Assembly (NCBI RefSeq): GCF_022484265.1
Contig: NZ_JAKVLR010000001.1
Location: forward strand, 620,001 to 684,000
Source: Companilactobacillus sp.
GTDB taxonomy: Bacteria; Bacillota; Bacilli; Lactobacillales; Lactobacillaceae
DNA length: 64,000 nt
Direction of reading: 5' to 3'
The notes beneath the pieces were generated by a model. It was not told the origin of the DNA. It saw only the letters and a program-made list of their open reading frames with translations, and did not search any database. How positions within the stretch are numbered: position 1 is the first letter of the stretch; each line of letters opens with the position of its first letter. Both the position numbers and the translations under genes were made by a program. Of this stretch, positions 44,735-53,900 are shown in pieces.

Positions 44735-45323
44735 GCCCTCATCTCCTTATTTTTCATTATACAATAGCTTAGGAAGATAACTATTAGCTTTAGTCACTTT
44801 TTTTAATTAAAGTTTGTTATATTCAAATATCTTTTTTAGGTATGGTTAATTTTGTTGAGATTTATATTGATTTATTTGCGGTATGGGACCCGGTTCCAGA
44901 CGGAAAGCGATTGCCTTTTGGCCGGCATCCTTGGTTGTTCGTTGGCGTAGCCAACATTTTAAACAGTAGCGCACGCGCCAAAGGCGACGTACGTTCCATT
45001 ATTTATGTCACTACTGAGGCCGAGCGCTCCACCACCCCGAAGCCTAAACAGAGTTACTTCAAAATCTCTTCTGCTTGTTTGTCGGGGGTATGCTAATTTT
45101 TCTTGCAAAGAATTTGGGTTGGTCGGTTCACTGTGGTTTTGTATTCGTTCGTTGGGCTTTGCCCAACTCAATCTCACTTGTTCCTCGTGAGATTATTCAA
45201 TTCTTCAAAATCAAAACCTTTTTGAAACCACTCAAAAAGTCCCTCCTCACATTCGCTTTGCTCATGCTCGTTGGGACTTCTTCTTTTACATCTCAGTAAA
45301 TCGATATTATCAAATATTTTTTT
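44735..45323. other. Intergenic region with GC-rich hairpin array
   Basis: The part 44880-45295 is clearly richer in G+C than the genes around it and contains at least six hairpins: GTTGGC/GCCAAC (44941-44955), ACG-CGCC/GGCG-CGT (44973-44990), GTTGGGC/GCCCAAC (45151-45167), AATCTCAC/GTGAGATT (45170-45194), CTTTTTGA/TCAAAAAG (45218-45239), and a competing AAGTCCC/GGGACTT (45237-45279). The word TTCGTTGG or a close form recurs three times. Open frames in several phases reflect base composition, not coding. It could be a structured RNA or a repeat element at the end of the MarR-GNAT-B3/4 operon. Confidence 0.6.
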
Positions 45324-46037
45324 CTATTCTATTTCTGCTGTCGGTTTTTCTTTTGTTAATTTTGCGGTTTTCCCTGTTACTTTGAAATAATCTTCGCAGA
45401 GTTGTTTCAACTCGATTATTGCGTCATCGCTTCTTTTGGCTTGTTCATCGTTGATTGCTTCGATTACCATGACGGCGTTTGTCGTGTCTTCTGTCAACAT
45501 GGTTCTCTGCGCTTCTCGCCAATTCATGCAGCGACAAATTGCACCTGTCTGATCATAGTAAATAATCTCACCTTCTAATGCTGGTGAATCTTCATCGTCT
45601 CCTAATGGTCTAAAGCCTTCTCCACCTTTTGCCATTCCTAAGTGCAAATCGCCATCCATCTTGTCGACATTTTCGCCTCCACATGGTGTTCCATATTTTA
45701 ACGAGATGCTGTTGTATATATCAACTAGTGGATTGATTGGTGAAAAGCTTTTACCTTGCGAGACTCGTTTTAATAGTGCTTCGATCGATGAGCGTGCGCC
45801 CTTTTTTGTTTTGAATTTTCTCAGGGCTTCTCGCCATTGGTCTACTACTGGATTTAATCTGAAGGTATCGTCAGTCAAATACTTCTTTGATTCTTCTGTG
45901 GCATCGTCTAGTAACTTTTGGAAGTATGGGTCGTCTTTTTCGTCTACCTTATTGTCGATTCCTTGTAGTGTCAAAATGCTAATTTGTCCTTCTGGGAATA
46001 AGTTCCAGAACTCTGGGTCGATTACGATATTTTTCAT
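45324..46037 (-). CDS. B3/B4 tRNA-binding-domain protein
   Basis: 237 residues of the B3/4 (PheT-like) family: DPEFWNLFPEGQISILTL, then LNPVVDQWREALRKF, then LLKRVSQGKSFSPINPLVDI and YNSISLKYGTPCGGENVDKM, which is the usual order. These stand-alone domains resemble the editing region of phenylalanyl-tRNA synthetase; the role of free forms is unclear. GGAG lies about six bases before ATG. It starts nine bases after the GNAT gene, last in the MarR-GNAT-B3/4 operon. Confidence 0.88.
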   Translation of the reverse strand: MKNIVIDPEFWNLFPEGQISILTLQGIDNKVDEKDDPYFQKLLDDATEESKKYLTDDTFRLNPVVDQWREALRKFKTKKGARSSIEALLKRVSQGKSFSPINPLVDIYNSISLKYGTPCGGENVDKMDGDLHLGMAKGGEGFRPLGDDEDSPALEGEIIYYDQTGAICRCMNWREAQRTMLTEDTTNAVMVIEAINDEQAKRSDDAIIELKQLCEDYFKVTGKTAKLTKEKPTAEIE

Positions 46038-46046
46038 GTATTGCTC

Positions 46047-46544
46047 CTAGTTTAATTTTTTCTGGTAAATGTAGTCTGTTTGGTCGTCTTGTCCTAATTT
46101 GAAAACGTGCTGACCGATTCTTTTAAAGCCCATCTTCTGGTAAAAAGCTAAGGCGTTCTCGTTGTGTTCCCAAACTCCCAAATTGATGTGGTCGCAATGT
46201 AATAGCTTGGCCGAACTGATGGCGTGATCTAGTAATAGTTTGCCTAAGCCGCTTTTTTGATAAGCTTGCAAAACATAGATCCGTTCTAGTTCGAATTCGT
46301 TGTCCTTAAAGTTGATCTTGGTGTAGCCGGCGATGTCCCCATCAATTTTTACAATATAAAATTGTGAATTAACATCATTTAATTCCTGTAAAAGTTGCTC
46401 GTCGCTGTATGCATTATCAAGAAACTCGTTCATATTCTCAGCAGTGTTGTATTCATCGAACGTATCGCTGAATGTTTGGCGCGAAATTCTTTGAATTGCA
46501 TGTAGATCATCTTTATCGCACGCTACTATTTCAATTTTATTCAT
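46047..46544 (-). CDS. GNAT-family N-acetyltransferase
   Basis: 165 residues with the GNAT fold: start IEIVACDKDDLHAIQRISRQ, acetyl-CoA loop LERIYVLQAYQKSGLGKLLL (Q-x-x-G-x-G/A region), and NENALAFYQKMGFKRIGQHV. Acceptor unknown. It begins two bases after the MarR stop. Confidence 0.9.
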   Translation of the reverse strand: MNKIEIVACDKDDLHAIQRISRQTFSDTFDEYNTAENMNEFLDNAYSDEQLLQELNDVNSQFYIVKIDGDIAGYTKINFKDNEFELERIYVLQAYQKSGLGKLLLDHAISSAKLLHCDHINLGVWEHNENALAFYQKMGFKRIGQHVFKLGQDDQTDYIYQKKLN

Positions 46545-46546
46545 AA

Positions 46547-46999
46547 TTAATAATCCCTCTTATAACCTGATTTAACTAAATTCCAATCATCGTCAACGTT
46601 TAGTGAGACGCGGTCTAAATATTCAAAAAGCTGTGCTTGTTCTTCATCGCTAAAGCCTTTTAATGCCACGGAATTTGAATAATTCTCTTCACGTTTTAAA
46701 AGTGGATAAAGCGATTCACCTTTGTCAGTTGGAAAAATCTTTTTGATCTTCAAGTTGTCCGATTGGGTTTGTCTTTTTATTAAGCCTTTTTTCTCAAGCT
46801 TTTGAATCGCCCGTGCTGCCGTAGTCTTATCAACTTTTAACAAGTTGGCCATCCGTTCCAAGATGATACCTGGTTCTTCGCAGATCCTAGCTAAATATAG
46901 GTACTGTCCTCTGGTCAGGTCGACTTCTTTAAGCTCGATGTTTGCAATTGAATCCAATGCCCTAGAAATAACCCCTATTGGTCTCAATATTTTTTTCAA
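46547..46999 (-). CDS. MarR-family transcriptional regulator
   Basis: 150 residues from TTG 46999, which lies just behind GAGGTGG; longer frames to 47107 run through the operator and lack a site. Winged helix: LTRGQYLYLARICEEPGIIL, ERMANLLKVDKTTAARAIQK and LEKKGLIKRQTQSDNLKIKK. It probably represses its own operon through the palindrome at 47043-47060. The inducer is unknown. Confidence 0.88.
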   Translation of the reverse strand: MKKILRPIGVISRALDSIANIELKEVDLTRGQYLYLARICEEPGIILERMANLLKVDKTTAARAIQKLEKKGLIKRQTQSDNLKIKKIFPTDKGESLYPLLKREENYSNSVALKGFSDEEQAQLFEYLDRVSLNVDDDWNLVKSGYKRDY

Positions 47000-47042
47000 C
47001 TTTCCACCTCTTTTGACGTTGTGAGAATATAATAAGTCTAGG

Positions 47043-47060
47043 TTGTTGCAATTGCAACAA
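47043..47060. promoter_or_regulatory. MarR operator
   Basis: TTGTTGCAATTGCAACAA is an 18-base perfect palindrome 44 bases upstream of the MarR start codon, typical in form for MarR sites. Confidence 0.75.
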
Positions 47061-47091
47061 TAATTTAAAAAAATATTTATACGCGTAAACT

Positions 47092-47124
47092 GAAAAATCG
47101 CCATCATAATCGATGGCGATTTTA
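47092..47124. terminator. Terminator after the glutamine amidotransferase gene
   Basis: Arms AATCGCCATC and GATGGCGATT with T-runs; overlaps the stop at 47122. Confidence 0.85.
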
Positions 47125-47793
47125 TTTCTCATTAATATAATCTAAGATTTCAAACATGGCTTTTTCATTCTCTTCAGAAATTTCAGTCTTGAGAATTTCT
47201 TCAGCCGATTCGTTCAAGACTGATCCCTTTAGATATGGAAAATCATTCACGACCATCTCGCGAACGTTATCTAATTTAGGTTCCAAATGAAACTGCAAGC
47301 CGACGACCTTGTGATGAAATTCGAAGCCTTGATTCTTCAAGCCCTTGCTTGAGAACAATAGGTTTGCGCCGTCGGGGATTTCGAACATCTCTTCATGCCA
47401 GTGCAAAACATTAAGCTTTTTTGGTAATCCAGATATAACTGAACTTTGTAATGTGACTGGCGCCCAGCCGACTTCTTTGACTGGCGATTTTCCGACGGGA
47501 TAGCCCAGTGTTTTCGTGATCTGTTGAGCACCAAAACATGCCCCAAACATTGGTTTATTTTGGTCAAGCATTTGCTGGATCAGCTTACGTTCATTACCAA
47601 TAAATTTGTCTGAATCGTTGGGACTGATCGGACCACCAAGCAAAACTAGCATGTCTGTCTCATCCGCAGTTGGTAATACACCATTAAAAAATCCTGGATA
47701 ATAGGTATACACTTCATGTCCGCGTGACTTTGCCCAGTCCAGAATTGAGCCTGCGCCCTCGTCAGGCGTGTGCTGTAAAATATTTATCCGCAT
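47122..47793 (-). CDS. Class I glutamine amidotransferase-like protein
   Basis: 223 residues: LLGGPISPNDSDKFIGNERK, nucleophile Cys in PMFGACFGAQQITKTLGYPV, and the His-x-Glu pair in VVGLQFHLEPKL. The catalytic triad is complete. Stand-alone members of this GuaA-like family act on gamma-glutamyl compounds or unknown substrates. Single gene. Confidence 0.9.
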   Translation of the reverse strand: MRINILQHTPDEGAGSILDWAKSRGHEVYTYYPGFFNGVLPTADETDMLVLLGGPISPNDSDKFIGNERKLIQQMLDQNKPMFGACFGAQQITKTLGYPVGKSPVKEVGWAPVTLQSSVISGLPKKLNVLHWHEEMFEIPDGANLLFSSKGLKNQGFEFHHKVVGLQFHLEPKLDNVREMVVNDFPYLKGSVLNESAEEILKTEISEENEKAMFEILDYINEK

Positions 47794-47835
47794 AATAAAC
47801 CTCCATTTTTGTTAATGATACAACAAATTGTATAC

Positions 47836-47868
47836 AAAAAAAATCTAGGAGTTTATCCTAGACTTTAC
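47836..47868 (-). terminator. Terminator of the duplicated OYE remnant
   Basis: AAATCTAGGA pairs with TCCTAGACTTT-type arm; T-run on the minus strand. It closely resembles the terminator at 48110-48145. Confidence 0.75.
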
Positions 47869-47870
47869 TC

Positions 47871-48098
47871 TTATGCACCTTCATGTGGTGCTAATTTATT
47901 AGCAAACAATTTTGGATTGTAATCAGGCTTATTGGATACATGCATTGCAGCCTTTAGACGGATCATCAAGAAATCCCACATTGATGGTGTAATCTTCAAT
48001 TCATCAAGATCGGACTCTGATATTGTATACCGTATACTGTCTTCATCGTTGTTTTCAACTTTTTGAACCCAGTTAGGTTCACGCAACATTTCACTCAG
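47871..48098 (-). pseudogene. Old-yellow-enzyme C-terminal remnant (tandem duplicate)
   Basis: In frame from about 48098, the sequence LSEMLREPNWVQKVENNDED, then IRYTISESDLDELKI and WDFLMIRLKAAMHVS, parallels the last 75 residues of the intact enzyme upstream (REPEWVEKVEHNDEKAIRYT; WDFLMSAFRPGMQVS). The N-terminal 320 residues are missing and the frame upstream runs into a terminator hairpin. It is what is left of a second copy that was deleted except for its end. Confidence 0.85.
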
Positions 48099-48109
48099 TT
48101 GAAGGACAA

Positions 48110-48145
48110 GAAAAAAGTCTAGGAATTTCTTCCTAGACTTTTTTG
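48110..48145 (-). terminator. Terminator of the intact OYE gene
   Basis: Arms AAAGTCTAGGA and TCCTAGACTTT, with six Ts on the minus strand. Confidence 0.88.
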
Positions 48146-48150
48146 TGATT

Positions 48151-49347
48151 TTAAACGCCTGTTTCACCACCACCAAAGATGTCATCTAAGGCATTATTGA
48201 ATAGTGACCTGTCAGTCGTTTTATCTACACTCACTTGCATGCCTGGTCTGAAGGCGGACATTAAGAAGTCCCAATATGTTCCTGATAATCCCAGAGCATC
48301 GTGGTCGTCCATTGACAATGTATATCTAATTGCTTTTTCATCATTGTGTTCAACTTTTTCAACCCACTCTGGCTCACGAATACTCTCACGACCAAGTGCA
48401 GCAAATTCGATACCTTTATCTAAGACTTTTTCAGCTTCAGCAGGTGTTTGAATATCACCGACACCAATCAGTGGAATATCGTTGCCTAAATGTTCCTTGA
48501 TAGTAATGTTTAGAGGTGTATCAATTGATTTATCGTTCAATGATTTTCTCCAAACATTACCCATGGAAATGTGTAAATAATCAATTGGTTTGTTCTTGAT
48601 CTCGTCGACAAATTTCAAAGTATCGTCAAAGGTAATACCTGGTTTCTCAACTTCTTCTGGTGAAAGACGATAACCCAAAATGAATGGTTTATCTGCATAT
48701 TTGTCGATGGCTTTTTGAGCCTCATCGATCACTGCAAATGGGAATCTCATTCTATTTTCTAATGATCCGCCCCACTTGTCAGTCCGACGATTTGAATGTG
48801 GTGAGAAGAATTGTTGAATCAAATATGTATTAGCACCGTGGATCTCGACACCATCAAACCCTGCCAAGATTGCTCGTTTAGTAGCTTGACCAAAGTCCTT
48901 GATGGTTTGTTCAACCTCTTCTTCACTCAATGCACGCGGTTCTTCAGAATTTTTACGTAAAGCAGTAACTGCACTGGCACTGACTGGTTGCTTGCCACGA
49001 AGAACTGATTTAAAAGTCATTCGACCAGCACTAAAAATTTGGAGAATAGCCTTAGTGCCGTTCTTATGAATAACATCTGCTAAACTAGCTAAACTTGGAA
49101 TGAAACGGTCATCGGAAGCGCTCAACTCACCTTCAAAGCCTTTTCCTTCATCATTAACATAAGCAACAGCGGTAATGAACATACCTGCGCCGCCCGTATG
49201 GATACGATAATAACGCAATTCATCACGTGTTACCTCACCATTGGAAAAACTCATCATTTCAGTCATTGGTGGGATAACTATCCGATTTTTTACTGTAATA
49301 CCCTTCTTTGCAAATGTATAAGGTTCCAAAAACTTATAGTCTGCCAT
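48151..49347 (-). CDS. NADH:flavin oxidoreductase (old yellow enzyme family)
   Basis: 398 residues, an FMN TIM barrel: NRIVIPPMTEMMSFSNGEVT, GVEIHGANTYLIQQFFSPHS (substrate His-x2-Asn), NRRTDKWGGSLENRMRFP, and phosphate-binding GVGDIQTPAEAE. It reduces alpha/beta-unsaturated carbonyls or related compounds. ATG 49347 lies six bases behind GGTGGAG; a frame to 49368 is longer but without a site. A C-terminal remnant of a second copy follows downstream. Confidence 0.93.
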   Translation of the reverse strand: MADYKFLEPYTFAKKGITVKNRIVIPPMTEMMSFSNGEVTRDELRYYRIHTGGAGMFITAVAYVNDEGKGFEGELSASDDRFIPSLASLADVIHKNGTKAILQIFSAGRMTFKSVLRGKQPVSASAVTALRKNSEEPRALSEEEVEQTIKDFGQATKRAILAGFDGVEIHGANTYLIQQFFSPHSNRRTDKWGGSLENRMRFPFAVIDEAQKAIDKYADKPFILGYRLSPEEVEKPGITFDDTLKFVDEIKNKPIDYLHISMGNVWRKSLNDKSIDTPLNITIKEHLGNDIPLIGVGDIQTPAEAEKVLDKGIEFAALGRESIREPEWVEKVEHNDEKAIRYTLSMDDHDALGLSGTYWDFLMSAFRPGMQVSVDKTTDRSLFNNALDDIFGGGETGV

Positions 49348-49429
49348 ATGAATCTCCACCATTTCCACCTATGCGATTATGATACCGCTATCATTATTAA
49401 TTGTGAAATATTTAATAAGTAAAGAAATA

Positions 49430-49456
49430 GAGTTGATTCTGACGAACCAACTCTAA
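49430..49456 (-). terminator. Terminator after the membrane metalloprotease gene
   Basis: Arms AGAGTTG-TT and AA-CAACTCT; moderate T content follows on the minus strand. Confidence 0.65.
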
Positions 49457-49473
49457 GTTAGAAGATTTGAAAT

Positions 49474-50262
49474 CTAAAATATACTAATAATTCTGATGAA
49501 AAAGATTGAAACCAAGATATACAGCAACGATTGAATCAAGAACAACAGTGAAAATATTGTCACGATCATCAATAGTCCGACTAATTGGTTGGTCAAATTA
49601 AATATTACTGCCAAGGTTGCAATCACAAATAGGACGACTAGCCATGGGATTATTCCTTGATTGACGGTTTGAAAATCCTCTTTGCTCAAGTCATAACCAG
49701 TGCTGGAAATCATGACCGATAAAATCAAATAGACTATGATCATCGGTATTGAGGCTTGGGAGAACATCTCTGCAAAATTATCAAATACTGACGTGATCAA
49801 ACTTGAAATAGTATTTGAATCCAAGGTCTTAGTTGATAATGCCTGCGTAAAATTCAAATTGTAATGAAGTAAAACTTTTTGCAAAAAATACAGTGCTATT
49901 GACGAGACGTAATAAGGTGCTAAGCCGATAAAAAAGTTTCCTAGCTGTTGATAGAGATTTTTATCATTCCACGAATGGTTGACTGAACCTAACGTCCCCG
50001 TTTCGGCATAGTGAAAATTCAATAGTTGAACGTGAGTGACTTTGTGACCAAACAAATAAGCCATAGCGGCATGACCGAATTCATGGATCGAGACTCCTAG
50101 ACCTCCGACCAACAATTGACTGTTTGGTCCGAGTCCTTCGACCAATGACTTTTTCGATACGTGACCGAGAGCTGACGCAATTCTAGCGGTGACGTATGGA
50201 ACGGCCATCATGGCAATCATGGTAGCAACGACCCACTTTAAATAATCATTCCAAAAATCCAA
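49474..50262 (-). CDS. M50-like membrane zinc metalloprotease
   Basis: 262 residues, about six membrane helices. VSIHEFGHAAMAYLFGHKVT gives the zinc motif HEFGH (His60, Glu61, His64) inside a hydrophobic segment, as in site-2 proteases. A conserved third ligand motif (NPxPxD-like) is not clear, so activity is plausible rather than certain. It starts 17 bases after the GyrI-like gene stop and is likely co-transcribed. Confidence 0.75.
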   Translation of the reverse strand: MDFWNDYLKWVVATMIAMMAVPYVTARIASALGHVSKKSLVEGLGPNSQLLVGGLGVSIHEFGHAAMAYLFGHKVTHVQLLNFHYAETGTLGSVNHSWNDKNLYQQLGNFFIGLAPYYVSSIALYFLQKVLLHYNLNFTQALSTKTLDSNTISSLITSVFDNFAEMFSQASIPMIIVYLILSVMISSTGYDLSKEDFQTVNQGIIPWLVVLFVIATLAVIFNLTNQLVGLLMIVTIFSLLFLIQSLLYILVSIFFIRIISIF

Positions 50263-50279
50263 TGAGATTCTCCTATCTA

Positions 50280-50744
50280 TTAGTGCTTGATAATAATTTT
50301 TGACTGCGGGATCAAGATATTAAATTTTGAAAAATCCGGAGTCATATCATAATATTCCTCGATATTGATCGCAACATCGCGCTGTTCTGAACTTGCAGCG
50401 ATTTCTTGGCCATGTTCCTGCCAAATTTTTTCCTGCAGCTCTTGAATAGCATCTGGTAACTTTCCAGAACCAGAAAACTTGAACCAAGTGGCGCTTGCAA
50501 TCTTAAACGAGTCAAAAATTTCAGACTGTTCACTAGAATCCACGCCGATAATATATTGCAAATTATCCGGCTCCATAATACTGATGCCGAAAAAATGTGG
50601 ATCATTTAAATCTGAAGATTGATACATTTGTTCTAATTGACCACTAGTAGTCACGCTTTTCCAAAAATCAGCAATCTCTGAGCGTCCATTTTTCAGCGTT
50701 TTGGCAGTGCCGATGATTTGAATTGATCTCACTTCTGTTTTCAT
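50280..50744 (-). CDS. GyrI-like/effector-binding-domain protein
   Basis: 154 residues with the GyrI-like (BmrR/AraC effector) fold: start TEVRSIQIIGTAKTLKN, then HFFGISIMEPDNLQYIIGVD, and ATWFKFSGSGKLPDAIQELQ, EKIWQEHG, ending with NILIPQSKI. Stand-alone members bind small lipophilic molecules. ATG 50744 is chosen with GAGGTGG just upstream; the frame extends to 50765. First gene of a pair with the membrane protease. Confidence 0.82.
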   Translation of the reverse strand: MKTEVRSIQIIGTAKTLKNGRSEIADFWKSVTTSGQLEQMYQSSDLNDPHFFGISIMEPDNLQYIIGVDSSEQSEIFDSFKIASATWFKFSGSGKLPDAIQELQEKIWQEHGQEIAASSEQRDVAINIEEYYDMTPDFSKFNILIPQSKIIIKH

Positions 50745-50899
50745 ATCCACCTCATAATTAATCATTAGTATAACAAAAATGGTTATTTAATCTTATATTA
50801 AGCATTTAATTAGAAAAATTTGTCACAAACTGATAAAATATACTTAACTAATAAATTAGGCCCAACTAAATTAAATATAGAAAGAAGTCGACCCCGTTA

Positions 50900-51658
50900 A
50901 TGAAGAAATTTTTCCCAATAATTGCAATACTTATAATAGTCTTAGGTTTCAGTGCCTGTACGAATAAGTCAGGTACCGAAAATGCTGCCTCGGATTCACA
51001 ATCATCAATCGTAGATAAACCGAAGCAATCGATCTCCCACCGTGAGATCGAACAAAATAAGACTACTTGGGAAAAGAAAACTTCAGATCTCAAAGTCGTC
51101 AATAACAAAACTACTATCTCTGACTTGGCAACATTTCCAGAAGATTTAGACGGACTCAAGAAGAAAAACGACTACGTCATCAGTGGTACAGTTGTGAATC
51201 TACAACAAATGACTGACCTCAATTCTAACGCTATGACAAAGGTTACAATCTTAGTCAATCGAGTGATCTCAGGCGACGACAAATTGACTGATCATAAGAT
51301 CACCGTCGTTTGGCATGGTGGAATCACCAAGAATGCTAAATCTAAGAAGGTTTTCATTCAGTCTAAAGAAACGCCACTTCCGGAAATTGGTTCAAAGATC
51401 ATTACTGGTATCAATAATAGTACTAAAACAGATTTAGATAAGAAATATGTGGAATATCTCAAAGATAATCACATCAAGACTTCATCGCTTTTCAAAGTCT
51501 CAGTTCCAGAATATAATGTTTGGATCAAGAATTCTGACGACAAGAAATATAAGCTAAACAATCCAACCTTAACTAAGAAGTCATCATCGATCGATGACAA
51601 AGACTTGAAGGCATTAAATAAGTTAACCACTCAATTGAACAATAATTATAACAATTAA
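50900..51658 (+). CDS. Putative lipoprotein of unknown function
   Basis: 252 residues. The signal peptide MKKFFPIIAILIIVLGFSAC ends in a usable though not ideal lipobox (FSAC). A charged Ser/Gln/Asn-rich linker follows, then a beta-rich domain (DYVISGTVVNLQQMTDLNSN; ITVVWHGGITKNAKSKKVF). No family recognised. It is outward-facing and anchored in the membrane. Single gene with a terminator. Confidence 0.75.
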   Translation: MKKFFPIIAILIIVLGFSACTNKSGTENAASDSQSSIVDKPKQSISHREIEQNKTTWEKKTSDLKVVNNKTTISDLATFPEDLDGLKKKNDYVISGTVVNLQQMTDLNSNAMTKVTILVNRVISGDDKLTDHKITVVWHGGITKNAKSKKVFIQSKETPLPEIGSKIITGINNSTKTDLDKKYVEYLKDNHIKTSSLFKVSVPEYNVWIKNSDDKKYKLNNPTLTKKSSSIDDKDLKALNKLTTQLNNNYNN

Positions 51659-51659
51659 A

Positions 51660-51688
51660 AAAGCAGCCGATTGGCTGCTTTTTGCGTA
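51660..51688. terminator. Terminator between the lipoprotein gene and araA
   Basis: Perfect arms AAAGCAGCC and GGCTGCTTT with T-runs both ways. Confidence 0.85.
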
Positions 51689-51705
51689 TTCTAAAAGATT
51701 TGAGA

Positions 51706-53130
51706 TTATTGAATGTTTACGTATGTTAAGCCAAACATCTTGCTTAAGTCAGTAATTTGTTCTGAATCAACGGCAAATGATAGTACTGTATGGTGACCGC
51801 CACCAGCAGTGATCCAAGCTTCGGCACCTTTCTTCCAACCCATCTTTGGAGTCCAAAGTTGTTTTGCGATTGGTAGATGTGGTGTTTCTTTTTCTGGCTT
51901 GTTACCTTCAACGTCATATGAAATGAGTTTGAACTCATCACCAAAGTCAGCCATAGTTACGTCGATTGCATCGCCTTCTGAACCTGTAAATACAAGACGT
52001 GCTGGATCATCTTTTCCACCGATATCTAATGGGTGAACTTCAACACGAGGTTTTGTTGAAGCGATTGTTGGATCAACTTCAAGCATGTGTGAACCAAGGA
52101 TTGCTTCGTGGCCTTTTCTTAGATCCAATGTGTAATCTTCCATGAATCCTGTTTCTTTGTTGTGTGAAATGATCTTCATCAAACGGTCTAAAGCGGCTGT
52201 CTTCCAGTCACCTTCACCAGCAAATCCATATCCTTCAGCGTTAAACATTTGTACGGCAAGACCTGGCAATTGTTCCAATCCTTCAAGGTCTTCAAAGTTA
52301 GTTGTGAAGGCTGTGTATCCACGGTCATCCATGAATTTCTTGATTGCAAAGTATTCACGAATTTGATATTTAGTATTCTTCTCGAATTTTTCATCCCCAT
52401 TGTCGCCAGGAACAAAGTCATATTCTTTTTGCAATTCAGCATATTTAGCATCGATATCTGATTCTGAAACAGCATTAACTTCTTTAACTAAGTCAGCAAC
52501 GCCCCAGTAGTCAACTGTCCAGCCAAGTTTGATTTGAGCTTCGATCTTGTCGCCATCAGTAACAGCAACGTTTCTCATCTTACCAGCAAATGTAACTACC
52601 TTGATGTCGAATGATTCGTTGTAACCTACGGCTACGTCCATCCACTTAGCGATTTGTGTTTGGATATCTTCGTCGCCCCAGTAACCTGAAATAACCTTGT
52701 TGTTCTTACGTAAACGAGCGTTGATAAATCCGTATTCACGGTCACCGTGAGCTGATTGGTTCAAGTTCATATAGTCAAAGTCAATTGTGTCATAAGGAAT
52801 GTAGTTTAATTTTTGTGTTGCTAAGTGTAGCAATGGTTTTTGCAATAATTTAGTACCACGGATCCAGTTTTTAGCTGGTGAGAATGTATGCATCCATGTG
52901 ATAACACCAGCAACCTTGTCGTTGTAGTTAACTTCTTTCATTACTTTAGTAATGTTCTCAGCTGTTGTAGCAACTAGCTTAAATTTGATTGGGTATGGCA
53001 ACTTCTTTGAAGCATTCAATTGGTCGACAATTTCTTTAGCATCTTTTTCTACTGATTTGAGTGTTTCTGGACCATATAAAAATTGACTTCCTGTGATGAA
53101 CCAAAATTCGTAATCTTGCATTTTTTTCAT
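51706..53130 (-). CDS. araA: L-arabinose isomerase
   Basis: 474 residues, full length. [20 protein letters not shown] starts the enzyme; [20 protein letters not shown] and [20 protein letters not shown] (with catalytic Glu and metal ligands), and the final [12 protein letters not shown] with metal-binding His are in place. It converts L-arabinose to L-ribulose. Last gene of the arabinose operon, 23 bases after araD. Confidence 0.97.
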   Translation of the reverse strand: MKKMQDYEFWFITGSQFLYGPETLKSVEKDAKEIVDQLNASKKLPYPIKFKLVATTAENITKVMKEVNYNDKVAGVITWMHTFSPAKNWIRGTKLLQKPLLHLATQKLNYIPYDTIDFDYMNLNQSAHGDREYGFINARLRKNNKVISGYWGDEDIQTQIAKWMDVAVGYNESFDIKVVTFAGKMRNVAVTDGDKIEAQIKLGWTVDYWGVADLVKEVNAVSESDIDAKYAELQKEYDFVPGDNGDEKFEKNTKYQIREYFAIKKFMDDRGYTAFTTNFEDLEGLEQLPGLAVQMFNAEGYGFAGEGDWKTAALDRLMKIISHNKETGFMEDYTLDLRKGHEAILGSHMLEVDPTIASTKPRVEVHPLDIGGKDDPARLVFTGSEGDAIDVTMADFGDEFKLISYDVEGNKPEKETPHLPIAKQLWTPKMGWKKGAEAWITAGGGHHTVLSFAVDSEQITDLSKMFGLTYVNIQ

Positions 53131-53153
53131 GATAATTCTCCTCGGATTTTTAA

Positions 53154-53888
53154 TTATTCTTCAACGTGTTGTGCATGTTCTTTTGACTTAGCATTATCTT
53201 GACCATAGTAAGCATTCTTACCGTGTTTTCTGTAGTAATGCTTGTCGAGCAAGTATTGTGGAACGCGGATATTGTCGCGTGTCAATTGCAAAGCGTGGTA
53301 ACTGATCTCGGCAGCAACTTCCAACACCTTGGCATTGTAAACAGCTTTGTCAGGAGTAGCTCCCCAAGCAAATGGTCCGTGTTGGCTGACCAAAACAGCT
53401 GGGACAGCGTCGTGATCGATATTTCTTTCGTTAAATGTTTTAACGATGACTTTACCGGTGTTGCCTTCGTAGTCTTCTTCAATTTCTTGTTTTGTCAATG
53501 GGTCAGATACTGGAACGTCACCGTAAAAAGTATCAGCATGAGTTGTACTTGCAGCTGGGACGTCCATATTAGCTGAGGCAAATGAGACTGCCCAAGGTGA
53601 ATGCGTATGAACGATTCCACCGATGTCTTTAAATTCGTTGTATAAAACAGTATGTGTTGGCGTATCGCTTGATGGATTCATGTTTCCTTCAACGACTTCG
53701 CCATCAAGGTTAACGACGACCATGTCCTCAGGCTTTAATGAACCATATTCAACACCTGAAGGTTTGATAACGAACAATCCTTTATCGCGGTCGATTCCAG
53801 AAACGTTACCCCAAGTAAAAGTTACTAGGTCAAGTTCTGGTAGACGCATGTTGGCGTCATATACTTCTTGTTTAAGTTTTTCTAACAT
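53154..53888 (-). CDS. araD: L-ribulose-5-phosphate 4-epimerase
   Basis: 244 residues of the class II aldolase/epimerase fold: [39 protein letters not shown], zinc ligands in [14 protein letters not shown] and the third His in [20 protein letters not shown] region. It yields D-xylulose-5-phosphate, feeding the phosphoketolase or pentose phosphate route. Twelve bases after araB. Confidence 0.95.
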   Translation of the reverse strand: MLEKLKQEVYDANMRLPELDLVTFTWGNVSGIDRDKGLFVIKPSGVEYGSLKPEDMVVVNLDGEVVEGNMNPSSDTPTHTVLYNEFKDIGGIVHTHSPWAVSFASANMDVPAASTTHADTFYGDVPVSDPLTKQEIEEDYEGNTGKVIVKTFNERNIDHDAVPAVLVSQHGPFAWGATPDKAVYNAKVLEVAAEISYHALQLTRDNIRVPQYLLDKHYYRKHGKNAYYGQDNAKSKEHAQHVEE

Positions 53889-53900
53889 AGAACTACCTTC

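Noticed and set aside
44842..45299. Overlapping open frames of 60-84 codons on both strands
   Set aside because: They result from the higher G+C and lack of stops in hairpin DNA; none has a ribosome site or motif.
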